Counted from the first letter of the stretch, positions 34,713 through 44,253 are shown. The stretch is 64,000 nt of DNA from Paenibacillus aquistagni (GCF_900177815.1 NZ_FXAZ01000004.1:248001-312000), one strand, 5' to 3'. Notes: generated by a model from the sequence alone, not told the origin. Numbers and translations: made by a program.

Positions 34713-35284
34713 TATGTACGACAAGCTGCACGCTGTATCTATATTCCAGCCTGAATGCAAGGGCTGCTGTGAGATGATCATGCCAGCTCCCTGCTTGTTC
34801 AAGCCATTAGCGGGTACTCTTTGCAGACGTCCGCTGCGCTGGATATTCCAGCACCTTTGCTTCAAGAGTGTAGGAGTTATAGGGTGCGATGAGGAATCCT
34901 TTGGTATTGAATGCTGTTATGCTCATCTAGTGAAAGTAGGGTGGTAGAAGGACAGTGGAGGAGTATGCGGAGAATCGAACAGGTCACAAGCAGGACGGGA
35001 CAAGCTGGACAGTGAGCTATGATGGCTATAGGGAGGCGGAGGTCACCTCAGGGGTAAGGGGACAAGCACTGTAATTGGGCAAGCGTGCGGCAAGCCGAAA
35101 ACCGGTTGCGGCGTCCAATCCGCTGCAGCTTTGCTCGGGAAGCTTCACGGTAAGCTTCTGGGTTCTTGGAGATGTACAAGAGGGAGCAACAGTTTCTAGG
35201 CTATGTATCATATAGGGTACGTATCATTATCATGATGTTATCGTTCTGCCATTCATGCTGTGCACGATTTATGAACCTTAGATT
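34713..35284. other. 572-bp stretch without a recognisable gene
   Basis: Short frames exist on both strands but none has a ribosome binding site or a recognisable product. It contains a small perfect hairpin GAAGCTT-cacggt-AAGCTTC near 35140-35160 and ends at a clear plus-strand terminator (35285-35321). It may hold an untranslated RNA or gene remnants. Confidence 0.4.
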
Positions 35285-35321
35285 GAGAGCCTGTCCGTTA
35301 GCGAAGGACGGGCTCTTTTTG
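35285..35321 (+). terminator. Orphan terminator upstream of the VanY-type gene
   Basis: AGAGCC-GTCC and GGAC-GGGCTCT form a stem followed by TTTTTGG. No coding gene ends nearby on the plus strand, so the transcript it stops is unknown. Confidence 0.75.
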
Positions 35322-35388
35322 GCGCGTTCTATTCTAGTTCTCTATGAAACGGCTCTGGGAGCCGTCCCATGAGCCCATCTGAGGTCTA

Positions 35389-35418
35389 GGTGAATCCTAT
35401 TCTATTATCCGTTATAAT
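35389..35418 (+). promoter_or_regulatory. Candidate promoter of the VanY-type gene
   Basis: TATAAT at 35413-35418 is a consensus -10 about 60 bp before the start codon. The -35 position reads only GGTGAA, so strength is uncertain. Confidence 0.45.
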
Positions 35419-35477
35419 AGAGACTCACTCGAATTCATAGATTTTGAGACAGAAGGATAATAGGAAGGATGAGTAGG

Positions 35478-36299
35478 ATGAAGCATCGCCGTACTGCGAT
35501 CATGCTGCTGCTCTTGGCTATGAGTTCTGTTCTGATTCTTGGAGGATGCGGAACAGACACACCAAAAGAGAATAGCAGCGAAACAACCCAAACAGGAGAG
35601 ATCGATCCAGCCCTCGCGCCAAATGATGATTCAGAAGCGGGAGAAGAGGCCAACGACCCTGTGGCAGCTTTGCAAACGGAAAATGCTCTTGCTCAGACGG
35701 TAGAACAACAAAACGGCAAGGCCACTGTAACCAATGCAGAATCGAACTTGGTCGTGGTCAACAAGGAGCGTTCCTTGCCAGATGGATATGAACCACCTGA
35801 TCTTGTTGAGCCTAATGTAAAGTTCTCATTCAGCGAGGCGCATGAAAAGCGCCATATGCGCAAAGAAGCAGCAGAAGCGCTGGAGAAGCTCTTCGCCAAT
35901 GCAGAAGAGAATAATATTGAACTTAATGCTGTATCTGGCTACCGTTCGTACAAGCGCCAGCAGTCGCTATATAGCTACTATGTTGATACGCAAGGTGAAG
36001 AATATGCCTCCCGTGTAAGTGCTGTGCCGGGGACAAGCGAGCATCAGACCGGACTTGCAATTGACGTATCCAGCCCAAGTGTTGGCAACGTGCTTGAGCA
36101 GGTATTCGGGGATTCTGCAGAAGGCAAGTGGCTTGCTCAGCATGCCCATGAATTTGGCTTTATTATTCGTTATCCAGAAGATGGGGAGTCCATCACAGGG
36201 TATTTATATGAGCCCTGGCATATTCGTTATGTCGGAGTAGAGGCTGCAACGGCTGTTTACAACAATAAAACGACGCTTGAGCAGTTTCTTGGAGAATAA
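35478..36299 (+). CDS. M15B D-alanyl-D-alanine carboxypeptidase lipoprotein (VanY/YodJ type)
   Basis: A 273-residue extracellular lipoprotein with signal MKHRRTAIMLLLLAMSSVLILGGC and lipobox LGGC. A Glu/Asp/Gln-rich linker follows, then a VanY domain with the zinc set SEHQTGLAIDVS (His, Asp) and EPWHIRYVG (His), plus the family motif VSGYRSYKRQQSLY. It trims the terminal D-Ala of peptidoglycan stem peptides. ATG 35478 is preferred over 35469 because AGGAAGG directly abuts the first ATG. Confidence 0.9.
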   Translation: MKHRRTAIMLLLLAMSSVLILGGCGTDTPKENSSETTQTGEIDPALAPNDDSEAGEEANDPVAALQTENALAQTVEQQNGKATVTNAESNLVVVNKERSLPDGYEPPDLVEPNVKFSFSEAHEKRHMRKEAAEALEKLFANAEENNIELNAVSGYRSYKRQQSLYSYYVDTQGEEYASRVSAVPGTSEHQTGLAIDVSSPSVGNVLEQVFGDSAEGKWLAQHAHEFGFIIRYPEDGESITGYLYEPWHIRYVGVEAATAVYNNKTTLEQFLGE

Positions 36300-36402
36300 T
36301 CCATCATACAGTTGGCAAGCTAAGCTTATGATTCTATTAACCTGTACGACCATCAGGATACGGGCGACTGAAGTGCTCAGCACTTAAAAGGAGGAGTCGT
36401 TG

Positions 36403-37422
36403 GTGGCACTAGGTGCGCGAGTGCTGAAGACAGGCATGGCTGTTGCAATGACCATCTATCTTTGCTTATTGTTTAACCAAGGTTCACCGGTCATTGCGGC
36501 GGTCGCGGCTATCTTTGCCATGCAGCCATCCATTTACCGGTCATGGCGCTATTTTCTTGACCAGCTTCAAGCGAACACAATGGGGGCCATTATTGCTCTC
36601 GGGGCAGGAATGGTGCTTTCGAATGAGCCGATTATAGTCGGTATTGTCTGTATCTTGGTCATTATGCTCAGCTTAAAAATGAAAATGGAAGACACGATCG
36701 GATTGACACTGGTTACCGTCATTGCGGTCATGGAAGCTTCTGGACAATGGGATTATGCGCTGCTTCGCTTTGCGCAGATTCTAATTGGGATCGGATCGGC
36801 TTGCTTTATCAATATTATTTTTCTGCCGCCTGATCCGAAGAAGCAGTTTATCAAACAGATCGAGTCCGTATTCAGCCAGATGTCGCTGCTGCTTCGCACC
36901 AGCATCTCCGATGAGATGACGGAAGCTGCGTTTCATCAGGAGAAACGAGAGCTTGAGCAGTCGCTGCATTCTCTTGCTGATAAGTTCAAGCTGTTTGAGG
37001 AAGAGATCAAGAAGCTGAAAAAGGCGAAGTTCAGCCGTACGCGTCATGTCGTCATTTATAAGCAATTGCTTTATACGCTTCAGCGAGGCATGGAGGTGCT
37101 CGATTCGATCGAGAACCACTATTTCCAATCGATGCGCGGAGAAGGGATCGATCAGCTGTTTGATGAGCATCTTGAGCATCTCATTCGAGTGCATGAGCAT
37201 GTGCTGCTGAAGTTTGAAGACAAGGTGAAAAAGGATAACGAGATCATGGAGCAGCTCATGGAGAAGAACGAGCAGTTCTTGGAATCGATGATGAGGGCTT
37301 GCGTCAATGGAGACGACAGCTCACATCGCCTAGCGATCGTCGTTGCGGCCTGTTATGAATATGGCCTTCAGATTCAACGGCTTGACCGGCTTGTAGGCCA
37401 TGCTGGATCAGCACAAGAATAA
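36403..37422 (+). CDS. Aromatic acid exporter family protein (ArAE_1/FUSC type)
   Basis: A protein of about 339 residues. The N-terminal half has roughly five helices (TGMAVAMTIYLCLLFNQGSPVIAAVAAIFAMQPS is the family signature); the C-terminal half is a long cytoplasmic coiled-coil region rich in Glu/Lys (LEQSLHSLADKFKLFEEEIKKLKKAKF). B. subtilis YgaE-like proteins of this family are predicted exporters of aromatic carboxylic acids. AAAAGGAGG lies 5 nt before TTG 36400 and 8 nt before GTG 36403; the GTG is chosen. Possibly co-transcribed with the VanY gene 103 bp upstream. Confidence 0.82.
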   Translation: MALGARVLKTGMAVAMTIYLCLLFNQGSPVIAAVAAIFAMQPSIYRSWRYFLDQLQANTMGAIIALGAGMVLSNEPIIVGIVCILVIMLSLKMKMEDTIGLTLVTVIAVMEASGQWDYALLRFAQILIGIGSACFINIIFLPPDPKKQFIKQIESVFSQMSLLLRTSISDEMTEAAFHQEKRELEQSLHSLADKFKLFEEEIKKLKKAKFSRTRHVVIYKQLLYTLQRGMEVLDSIENHYFQSMRGEGIDQLFDEHLEHLIRVHEHVLLKFEDKVKKDNEIMEQLMEKNEQFLESMMRACVNGDDSSHRLAIVVAACYEYGLQIQRLDRLVGHAGSAQE

Positions 37423-37428
37423 ATAAGG

Positions 37429-37476
37429 AAAGAGGAGTCCAAATGACGGGTTGTACCGTTGGACTCCTCTTTTTTG
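37429..37476 (+). terminator. Terminator after the aromatic acid exporter gene
   Basis: AGAGGAGTCCAA and TTGGACTCCTCT form a 12-bp perfect stem, followed by TTTTTTG. The remaining gap to 37764 shows no gene. Confidence 0.9.
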
Positions 37477-37764
37477 TTGAGAGCTGCACCGTCTCTACGA
37501 CAGGACAGCACCTCTAATCATGATGAACGGGTTTGCCAATGAGGGCCTCATCGCGTTTTCCGTCTCATGTCTGATGACATCAAGCAAAGTTCCGATTAGA
37601 GACTTACTCGATGTCGATATTATCATGTGCAGCTGAGGCAAGATCTATACATGCGTTTTTCAAGAATATCCTATAATTCATTGAAGAATTCAACATGAGA
37701 GTTGCTGTGGTGCTGTATGATGCAAAACATTGCACAGATTCCAGCGGTACGGTGTCTTCGTCCC

Positions 37765-38457
37765 TTATTCATTCGTTGCCGCTGGTTCCATGTTCATCGT
37801 AAAGATATCCCGGTCCATCCAATCCTGATGATTGTAATTGAGGATCTCCTTGCGCAGTTCAAGCATTTTGCGATCCAGCATGTCCACGGCTTTGGCCGCA
37901 TCCGTAAGCTCATTTACCACATGAGGAGGCACCTGCTCTTCATATTTGTAAAAAATAATATGCTCCATGCTGGCCCAGAAATCCATCGCTAATGTACGCA
38001 TTTGAATCTCAACATAGATCCAGCGAATATCCTCAAATAAGACAAGAGGCACTTGGACGATAACGTGCAGGCTTTGATATCCATTAGGCTTAGGCTTATC
38101 AATGTAATCCTTAATCTCAACGATGCGAAGATCTTCCCGGGATTTGAGATGCTCCAGAATAGAGTAAATGTCCTTCACAAAAGCACAGACGATGCGCATG
38201 CCTGCGATGTCATATATTTTGTTAACGATTGAATCCAAATTGACAGGCAATCCCTTGCGCTCACACTTGCTGATGATGCTTTTTGGCTCTTTTAAACGAG
38301 TCTTTATATGCTCAATGGGAGAGTACCCATTGCGATGCTTCCATTCGGAGCGGATAACTTTGAACTTCGTTTCAAGCTCCTCTAGTGCGAGCTGGTACAA
38401 GGTTGGAAGCTGCTTGACCTGCTCATTTGGAGTGCTCATCATACCAGAATTGGACAT
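37765..38457 (-). CDS. relP: Small alarmone synthetase (GTP pyrophosphokinase, YwaC/RelP type)
   Basis: A 230-residue single-domain (p)ppGpp synthetase without hydrolase or regulatory domains. The synthetase motifs are YDIAGMRIVCAFVKDIY, KDYIDKPKPNGYQSLH and the catalytic Glu block VEIQMRTLAMDFWASMEH. The wording is closer to B. subtilis YwaC (SasA/RelP) than to YjbM/RelQ. These enzymes make alarmones from GTP/GDP and ATP under cell-wall stress, controlled by transcription. ATG 38457 has TAGGAGG upstream. A sigma-A-like promoter is visible; no sigma-W/M motif is seen here, unlike in B. subtilis. Confidence 0.9.
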   Translation of the reverse strand: MSNSGMMSTPNEQVKQLPTLYQLALEELETKFKVIRSEWKHRNGYSPIEHIKTRLKEPKSIISKCERKGLPVNLDSIVNKIYDIAGMRIVCAFVKDIYSILEHLKSREDLRIVEIKDYIDKPKPNGYQSLHVIVQVPLVLFEDIRWIYVEIQMRTLAMDFWASMEHIIFYKYEEQVPPHVVNELTDAAKAVDMLDRKMLELRKEILNYNHQDWMDRDIFTMNMEPAATNE

Positions 38458-38502
38458 AGCCGTCCTCCTATTGCGCTTAGATGCAAGGCTGTTAGACAAC
38501 CC

Positions 38503-38530
38503 ATTATGTTTATTGTAAGGAATCATTCAA
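38503..38530 (-). promoter_or_regulatory. Candidate sigma-A promoter of relP
   Basis: Minus strand TTGAAT (38530-38525), 16-bp spacer, CATAAT (38508-38503), 45 bp before the start codon. Confidence 0.5.
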
Positions 38531-38592
38531 TGAAGATCAAAGAAAATGAGCATTTTTATTCTCTTCTTGGGCGTTATTTCTCAAAATAGCCT

Positions 38593-40866
38593 TTATTGCT
38601 GCCATGCTTCCTTAATAAAGCGGCTGATCTCTTGCTTGTCGCCATGTACGACCACAGGTGAGCTGATGTACAGCTGATTCTTGGCACGTGTGACGCCTAC
38701 ATACAGAAGACGACGTTCTTCTTCCACCAGTTGAAGCTTTACATCCTCTTCCTGGCTTCGTGACGCGTCTGTTACAGCCATGGCCGCAGAGCGATCGCTT
38801 CGGTCTTCTGTCAGTGCGGCCTTCTTGTCTGCAGGAGGCTTCTTCCGCAAGGAGGTGCGATGAGGAAGCAGCTCTTCTGTTATGCCAAGCAGGAACACGG
38901 TCTTGAATTCTAGCCCCTTGGCGCGATGAATAGTCATCAGCGTGAGCTTGTCATCTGCTTCCTCCGCATCTCTTGCATGATATGGAGTATCGACAGGGGC
39001 AGATTTTGCTTTCGTTTCTTGCCTTGCTTGCTGCTGTGGCGCGTAAGGCTCTGTCCGAGAGCCTCTAGCATTAGTGCTGCCTGTGGCTTGCTGCGCGTCA
39101 TAACGGGCAGCAAGCTCATCAATATGCTTGATGAAGGCTTCGACCGTATCAAAGCGCTTCGCAGAGCTCTCCAGCTCCTCAAGCAGCTCCGCCGACGCAT
39201 CCTGATAGGCCGAGCTGTCAGCATGACTCGCTGCTTGCGTGAATTTGTCGTAGAATTCTCTTCGCATATCTTGAACCGCAAGCGCTGGCTTCATAGAGGC
39301 CAGCTTCTTTATGTAGCGGATTCTTGGCTTCACCGCCTCCTGCTGGAAGCTCGCGATGCCTTGGCAGGAAGCCAAGTGCACAAGCGGATACTTCTTGGCC
39401 CGTTCCTTTTCCTGCTGCTGAATGTAACGGAGTCCTTGCTCTCTAGAGATGTAGAGACAGGCTACCGCGCTTCCGAGAGCTTCCTTATCCCTTGGCTGAA
39501 GAGACAAGCGCAGATGATCAATGACAGGCTTCACTAAGCCATGATCGTAGAATAATGGCTCTCGGCCGAGCTGCTCATAGGGGATGCCTTCCATAGTGAG
39601 TTGCTCAATCATAGCTCGGCTTACGCTTTGGCTTCGGTACAAAACTGCCATGTCCTGATAGGCATGCCCTTGCTGCTTCAGTTCTTGGATCTTCTCAATC
39701 ATTAACATCGCTTCTTCCTCTGCATCATTAGGGCGAAGATAATAGGGCTGCTGACTCGTTCCAGCTGATGAGGCTGGGGCAGGCTTTACTGCCTGCATGG
39801 TCTTGCTCAGCCGATCCTGATTATGCTTAATAATGGCATTGCCAAGTCCTACGATAGCAGGGGTAGATCGGAAATTCAGATCCAGCGTCACTCTGATTGC
39901 ATCAGGATAACGCTCCTGAAAGGTTGTAATATATCGATGATTAGCACCGTTAAAGGTATAGATCGTTTGATCATCGTCTCCAAACACGGCAAGGTTGCGA
40001 TGCGCATTCGCAATTGCCTCAAGCAAGGCGATCTGGACAGGGGTGGAATCCTGAAATTCATCGACCATTACGAATTGAAAGCGCCGAGCGAGCTTCACAG
40101 GGAGCTCGGGCTTGGCTTCGAAGAGCTTGATCGTATCAAGTAGCAGATCGTCAAAATCTTTCAGATTGCGTTCTTGCTTTTGTTCCTCAAAGCGCAGCAT
40201 TGCTCGTCTTAGATCACGCTCCAATGGGGACTTAGGCTGCCAATCCTCAGGAAGCTCTGCCCTTGACTTGAGTGCTGATAATGAGGCGAGCGCTGTTTCT
40301 GCTTCGAATTGCTCTTGCAGTCCAAGCTCTCGTAGCACTCTCTTCATGAATCCGTAACGGCTTCTCTCCTCAGCAAGCAGCGTAAAAGGCGGCGCATATG
40401 CCTGCAGCAGACGCAGAGCGAAGGAATGAAAGGTGCGGGCTTGCACGCGCCTTGCCATTGAAGGCGTAATTCCCGGAAGACGGCCAAGCCTGTCCCGAAT
40501 TTCAGCGGCGGCTTTATTCGTGAAGGTAACAAGCCATAATGACTCAGGCGGCACGCTGCTTACCGCCATGAGGTAAGCGGCCCGAGCTGTAAGCACCGAC
40601 GTCTTGCCAGACCCTGCACCAGCAAGGCAAAGCAGCGGGCCTTCGTGATGACGAACGGCTTCTTGCTGCGCATGATGCAAGGACAGACCTAAGTTCTCCA
40701 ATGCCTCGAAGAACCACCGATCCTCATCATTAGTGGTATCATGAGACAGTGTCCCAAGGCTGTCTGGTGAGATGCATGTCGACAAAGGCTGTTTATATTC
40801 GGCATGGGTGCCTTGCGGACGAGAGGTCCAGGATGTGGCGGCAGGGCTGCTGATTGATTTCTTCAT
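38593..40866 (-). CDS. UvrD/Rep family ATP-dependent DNA helicase
   Basis: A 757-residue superfamily 1A helicase: Q motif LHHAQQEAV, Walker A LAGAGSGKTS, motif Ia FTNKAAAEIRDR, Walker B MVDEFQDST, motif III FGDDDQTIYTFNGA, motif IV LDLNFRSTP, motif V MTIHRAKGLEFKTVFLLG and motif VI RRLLYVGVTRAKNQLY. A disordered insert around residues 590-640 (Gln/Ala/Thr-rich) separates 2B from the last motifs. The protein unwinds DNA 3' to 5' in repair or replication restart. It is not the main PcrA by sequence, more a PcrA-like paralogue. AAGGAGATTCAC precedes ATG 40866. Confidence 0.9.
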   Translation of the reverse strand: MKKSISSPAATSWTSRPQGTHAEYKQPLSTCISPDSLGTLSHDTTNDEDRWFFEALENLGLSLHHAQQEAVRHHEGPLLCLAGAGSGKTSVLTARAAYLMAVSSVPPESLWLVTFTNKAAAEIRDRLGRLPGITPSMARRVQARTFHSFALRLLQAYAPPFTLLAEERSRYGFMKRVLRELGLQEQFEAETALASLSALKSRAELPEDWQPKSPLERDLRRAMLRFEEQKQERNLKDFDDLLLDTIKLFEAKPELPVKLARRFQFVMVDEFQDSTPVQIALLEAIANAHRNLAVFGDDDQTIYTFNGANHRYITTFQERYPDAIRVTLDLNFRSTPAIVGLGNAIIKHNQDRLSKTMQAVKPAPASSAGTSQQPYYLRPNDAEEEAMLMIEKIQELKQQGHAYQDMAVLYRSQSVSRAMIEQLTMEGIPYEQLGREPLFYDHGLVKPVIDHLRLSLQPRDKEALGSAVACLYISREQGLRYIQQQEKERAKKYPLVHLASCQGIASFQQEAVKPRIRYIKKLASMKPALAVQDMRREFYDKFTQAASHADSSAYQDASAELLEELESSAKRFDTVEAFIKHIDELAARYDAQQATGSTNARGSRTEPYAPQQQARQETKAKSAPVDTPYHARDAEEADDKLTLMTIHRAKGLEFKTVFLLGITEELLPHRTSLRKKPPADKKAALTEDRSDRSAAMAVTDASRSQEEDVKLQLVEEERRLLYVGVTRAKNQLYISSPVVVHGDKQEISRFIKEAWQQ

Positions 40867-41260
40867 GTGAATCTCCTTGTATCTCCTTGTTCGTTCTTTT
40901 GCTCAAGTCCTTGCTGCAGGGTTTGATCCTGCGCGTTTGACGGTATATGCTTGAAGAACGGAGTCTTATCTTTATGAAACGAAATGTTTGGCATAAATGC
41001 GTCTAGAAATTGCGCAACTTGACAGGACCGACAACGTACATGAATAGGGGCTCCTTACAAGAGCGGCTTTATTGATGAAGACAAGTACATGATAACGTGT
41101 TGAGAATCTCTTTTGCAGGACACATCATTTTCCAATCACAGGCATATGTTGTCCCTATAGAAGTCTATACGTTTCGATGCTGCTTGTTCAAGTGTATATG
41201 GGTATTAAAGAAACATGCCTTTTGATGAGGTGAGTGTAGTTGAGGAAGGGAGCAAGCTTT
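40867..41260 (+). other. Intergenic stretch between divergent genes
   Basis: About 390 bp between the helicase and the zinc-ribbon gene. No gene or RNA was recognised and no promoter fits well in either direction. Confidence 0.4.
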
Positions 41261-42016
41261 ATGAATCGATTTTTGGATAAAGTAAAACAAGGGGCGTCCA
41301 AAGCGTCCGAGAAAGCTCAGCTTGTTGTGGAGCTCAATCGCATTCAATCGCAGATTGACAGCCGCCGCAAGGAGTGGGAGCAGCATGCGTATGAAATTGG
41401 CTGCATGGCCTTTGATGCATATAAAGATCAGAAGATGGATACTTTGCGTGAACAGATGTCAGAATTAGCTTCAGCAAATATCAGGCTGGAAGAGGAAATA
41501 GAAGCACTCGAGTGGAAGCGCTGCGAGCTTCGCCATGAGAAGCGCTGTGACGAATGCGGGGAAATCTCCGCTTGGACTTCGAATTTCTGCGCAAACTGTG
41601 GAGCGAAGCTGCCTGACGCTCCTGCCAGCATACGTCAGACTGATTTAAGTACAACGAAATCCGAAGTGAAGCGCAAACCTTCACATGATGGCTACATTAC
41701 GCTGAATCCCGTTCAGCAAAGCAATGTGATGAAGCCATCGGAGCTGAAGCTTAATGTTCAGGACAGCTACGCAGATCATGAGGAACATGCAGCAAGCAGC
41801 GAAGTCTATGAGCAGCAGGCAGCCTTAAGTGAAGAGGATATGTATTTCCCGCCGAGAGCAGCACGCACAAGCTCCTATCAGGCTGAGGATTCTAGAGAAG
41901 AAGCAAGGTATGCATCCTCGTCGATTCCACCTGATCAGAAGCCCTGCGCAGGCTGTGGTTCCTTGGCTCCGCTTGATGCTAAGTGGTGTGAGCGCTGCGG
42001 GGCTCCATTCATCTAA
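41261..42016 (+). CDS. Coiled-coil protein with two zinc ribbons
   Basis: A 251-residue protein. Residues 1-85 form a charged coiled coil (FLDKVKQGASKASEKAQLVVELNRIQSQIDSRRKEW and EQMSELASANIRLEEEIEALEW). A zinc ribbon CDECGE...CANCGAK follows at about 95-120. A disordered acidic stretch then leads to a second ribbon CAGCGS...CERCGAPFI at the extreme C-terminus. ATG 41261 follows GGAAGGGAG; an upstream TTG at 41240 lacks one. Function unknown; such proteins usually bind other proteins at the membrane or ribosome (inference). Confidence 0.75.
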   Translation: MNRFLDKVKQGASKASEKAQLVVELNRIQSQIDSRRKEWEQHAYEIGCMAFDAYKDQKMDTLREQMSELASANIRLEEEIEALEWKRCELRHEKRCDECGEISAWTSNFCANCGAKLPDAPASIRQTDLSTTKSEVKRKPSHDGYITLNPVQQSNVMKPSELKLNVQDSYADHEEHAASSEVYEQQAALSEEDMYFPPRAARTSSYQAEDSREEARYASSSIPPDQKPCAGCGSLAPLDAKWCERCGAPFI

Positions 42017-42221
42017 GAGAACGTCTTAACGTCTGATCACTGCTCGAACTGCAGAGGACATGACTCAAACACTACAGTGTCATTAAATACCAGCAACCTC
42101 TCCCAACCTTTCTCGTAGAGTAATGAAGTGGTGATCTTGGATTATGCACTAGCTTGAACGGGCATAGTAAGATCAGCCAATGATGCCGAGTACGGACAAT
42201 TGTGATAAGGAGCAGGATATA

Positions 42222-42530
42222 ATGGCAGAGTGCATCGTTTATTTCGAAGTGCATGATCGGAACGGAGAAGTTCATAAGCTGCGTGGCTTGGTCATGCTGG
42301 AGGAAGGACGGAAGCCTACGGCTGCTGAAGTCCAAGAGATGCTAAGCATGATGGGCTATGAGACACGCATCGCGGATGACAAACAGTATGAATATGAGCC
42401 GTTGTCTTCGTCTGCCTTTGAGCGTATTATCGTGAAGAAAATGGATAATGGTGAAGAGACCTTTACTCCTGATCCGATGCTGAAGGCTTTGGCGGAAAGT
42501 ATGATGGAGAAGAATCGCCGTTCAATATAA
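42222..42530 (+). CDS. Hypothetical protein, 102 aa
   Basis: A small acidic protein starting MAECIVYFEVHDRNGEVHKLRG and ending in a Met/Glu/Arg helix. ATG 42222 has AAGGAGC upstream; an earlier in-frame ATG at 42180 does not. It is followed directly by a strong terminator, supporting a real gene. No family recognised. Confidence 0.65.
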   Translation: MAECIVYFEVHDRNGEVHKLRGLVMLEEGRKPTAAEVQEMLSMMGYETRIADDKQYEYEPLSSSAFERIIVKKMDNGEETFTPDPMLKALAESMMEKNRRSI

Positions 42531-42535
42531 AATTT

Positions 42536-42595
42536 AAGACCGTGCCTATTTAGAACTGATTTGCAGAGTCCTAAAAGGCACGGTCTTTTTTCGTT
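42536..42595. terminator. Bidirectional terminator between convergent genes
   Basis: AAGACCGTGCCT and AGGCACGGTCTT form a 12-bp stem around a long loop; TTTTTTCG follows on the plus strand. It sits between the 102-residue protein gene and the convergent mscL. Confidence 0.8.
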
Positions 42596-42624
42596 AAGCA
42601 TACATTTTGAATATATGCGTTCGT

Positions 42625-43119
42625 TTATTGCGATGCTTGTGTTTCGCCAAGCTCGGATGTGCAATTTGGACAGCGTGTCGCTTTAATTGCAATCTCTGTA
42701 ACACAATATGGGCACGTCTTGGTTGTTGGCTCAGGCTTGACCTCTTCCACCTTTTTACGGCGGTGCAGCGCATTAATTCCTTTGACCAGCAGGAATACAC
42801 AGAATGCAACGAGAATAAAGTCAATAACGGTATTAATGAAAGAACCATACGCAATGACGGGCACGCTGTTCGCTTGTGCATCAGCAAGAGTTATAGGTTC
42901 TGAGATTCCGTCCAAGCGAATTACAAGATCTTTGAAGTCCATGCCTCCGATTAGTGCACCGATTGGCGGCATGATGACATCGTTGACGATGGAGGTTACG
43001 ATCTTGTTGAAGGCTCCTCCAATGATGACACCGACAGCAAGGTCAATGACATTGCCGCGCATCGCAAAGTCTTTAAACTCCTGTACAAATGATGTTACTT
43101 TTCTTTTTGAATCTCCCAT
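42625..43119 (-). CDS. mscL: Large-conductance mechanosensitive channel with C-terminal zinc ribbon
   Basis: A 164-residue channel. TM1 carries [40 protein letters not shown] and TM2 [23 protein letters not shown], both characteristic of MscL, which opens on membrane tension to release osmolytes. After the usual cytoplasmic helix, residues about 135-160 add a zinc ribbon ([18 protein letters not shown]) absent from E. coli MscL (136 aa). ATG 43119 is used because AAAAGAGGT precedes it; the ATG at 43137 does not have one. Confidence 0.93.
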   Translation of the reverse strand: MGDSKRKVTSFVQEFKDFAMRGNVIDLAVGVIIGGAFNKIVTSIVNDVIMPPIGALIGGMDFKDLVIRLDGISEPITLADAQANSVPVIAYGSFINTVIDFILVAFCVFLLVKGINALHRRKKVEEVKPEPTTKTCPYCVTEIAIKATRCPNCTSELGETQASQ

Positions 43120-43217
43120 AGGTCTACCTCTTTTCATGATATATCTTGTCTGAATAATCTGTATCCAATCAATCCTTTGTCAGCAGCATAAGAATTGACG
43201 GGCAATTGGCGTTGTCT

Positions 43218-44111
43218 TCATCGGTCAGCAGGAACGAGCAGCCGGAGCTTGCTAGGAAATAGCTCTGCGACAAAGGGGGTGTTCCCAGCTTCTTCTCCAT
43301 CGCCTATCGTAAGCTGCGGTACCGATGGTTCTATTCGCGCCTTGCGTCCACGCTTTATGGTTACATAACGTAATCGAGTATGCCTGCCAAACAGTACAGT
43401 GGGAAGCAGTAGCATAAGCTTAAGACGGCTCGCATGATGAACAATGCAAAGATCGAATTGGCCATCATTGCTTGCAGCATCAGGGCATATGCGTATTCCT
43501 CCGCCATAGGTGCTCGTATTGGCTACCGCACAAAGCCATACCTGCTTGTACTGTGTTGACTGTCCATCCACTTCAATGACAGCATCAACAGGCTTGTAAC
43601 GAATCAGGGTATGGATGATGCCTAGCAAATAAGCAACAGAACCAAGCCCTAGGCGATTGCACCAAGACTTGTACCAGCTCGTGTCTGCAGCATGCGCAAC
43701 TTCAGCATCAAAGCCCGTTGCAAGTGCAGTAAGCGTCCAAGTATCGTAAGCATAGAGAAGGTCAATAGAGCGTATGTGAGCATCCTGAATAACCTTCAGC
43801 GCTTTCTCTGGCCGCTTGGGAATGCCGAAGCCTCTAGCCGTATCGTTGCCAGAACCTGCCGGTATAATACCTAGTGCGGCTTCAGAACCAGCAAGTAGAG
43901 ACAGCATGCGATGAATGGTGCCGTCTCCTCCAATAACGATGATCGTACACTTAGGATATAGCTGAAGATGATGGTTCACTTGCTCAAAAGCTTCTTCTCC
44001 TGAAGTCGAGAGACATACCGCATACGGATGCTCTAACTTAGGCTCCAGACGCTTCCACACGCGAAGCGCATTGCCATTGCCAGCGGAGCCATTGATGACA
44101 AACATATTCAC
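43218..44111 (-). CDS. Diacylglycerol kinase family lipid kinase (YegS/DgkB fold)
   Basis: A protein of about 297 residues with VINGSAGNGNALRVW (phosphate loop), the ATP-binding IVIGGDGTIHRML and GIIPAGSGNDTARGFGIP, typical of the DAGK catalytic fold. It phosphorylates a lipid, probably diacylglycerol released by lipoteichoic acid synthesis, or a related lipid. GTG 44111 is favoured because GGGAGAG lies 6 nt upstream; the longer frame from TTG 44126 has no ribosome binding site. Confidence 0.87.
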   Translation of the reverse strand: MNMFVINGSAGNGNALRVWKRLEPKLEHPYAVCLSTSGEEAFEQVNHHLQLYPKCTIIVIGGDGTIHRMLSLLAGSEAALGIIPAGSGNDTARGFGIPKRPEKALKVIQDAHIRSIDLLYAYDTWTLTALATGFDAEVAHAADTSWYKSWCNRLGLGSVAYLLGIIHTLIRYKPVDAVIEVDGQSTQYKQVWLCAVANTSTYGGGIRICPDAASNDGQFDLCIVHHASRLKLMLLLPTVLFGRHTRLRYVTIKRGRKARIEPSVPQLTIGDGEEAGNTPFVAELFPSKLRLLVPADR

Positions 44112-44227
44112 GGTATTCTCTCCCAAATGCCTGATGCTTATATTATTTAGACCTTCCCTATTATATCATCGGAAGAGGCGGAGCCAAGCATAGAGCATGA
44201 ATAAATTCTAGCAATTCTCAAATCAGT

Positions 44228-44253
44228 TGAAACATTAGAGTAGAAATACCGTA
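44228..44253 (+). promoter_or_regulatory. Sigma-W-type promoter of spo0M
   Basis: TGAAAC (44228-44233), 16-bp spacer, CGTA (44250-44253). This matches the sigma-W -35/-10 pattern exactly. B. subtilis spo0M is known to respond to sigma-W, so position and target agree. Confidence 0.75.

Noticed and set aside
34714-34947. 77-codon plus-strand frame after the LTA synthase terminator
   Set aside because: Its composition is Cys-rich and unlike neighbouring proteins, and it has no ribosome binding site. A 40-codon minus frame in the same place (starting MSITAFNTKGF) also lacks one.
34940-34960. T-box-like AGGGTGG sequence
   Set aside because: Only the AGGGTGG core is present; the ACCGCG continuation, specifier stem and antiterminator are missing.
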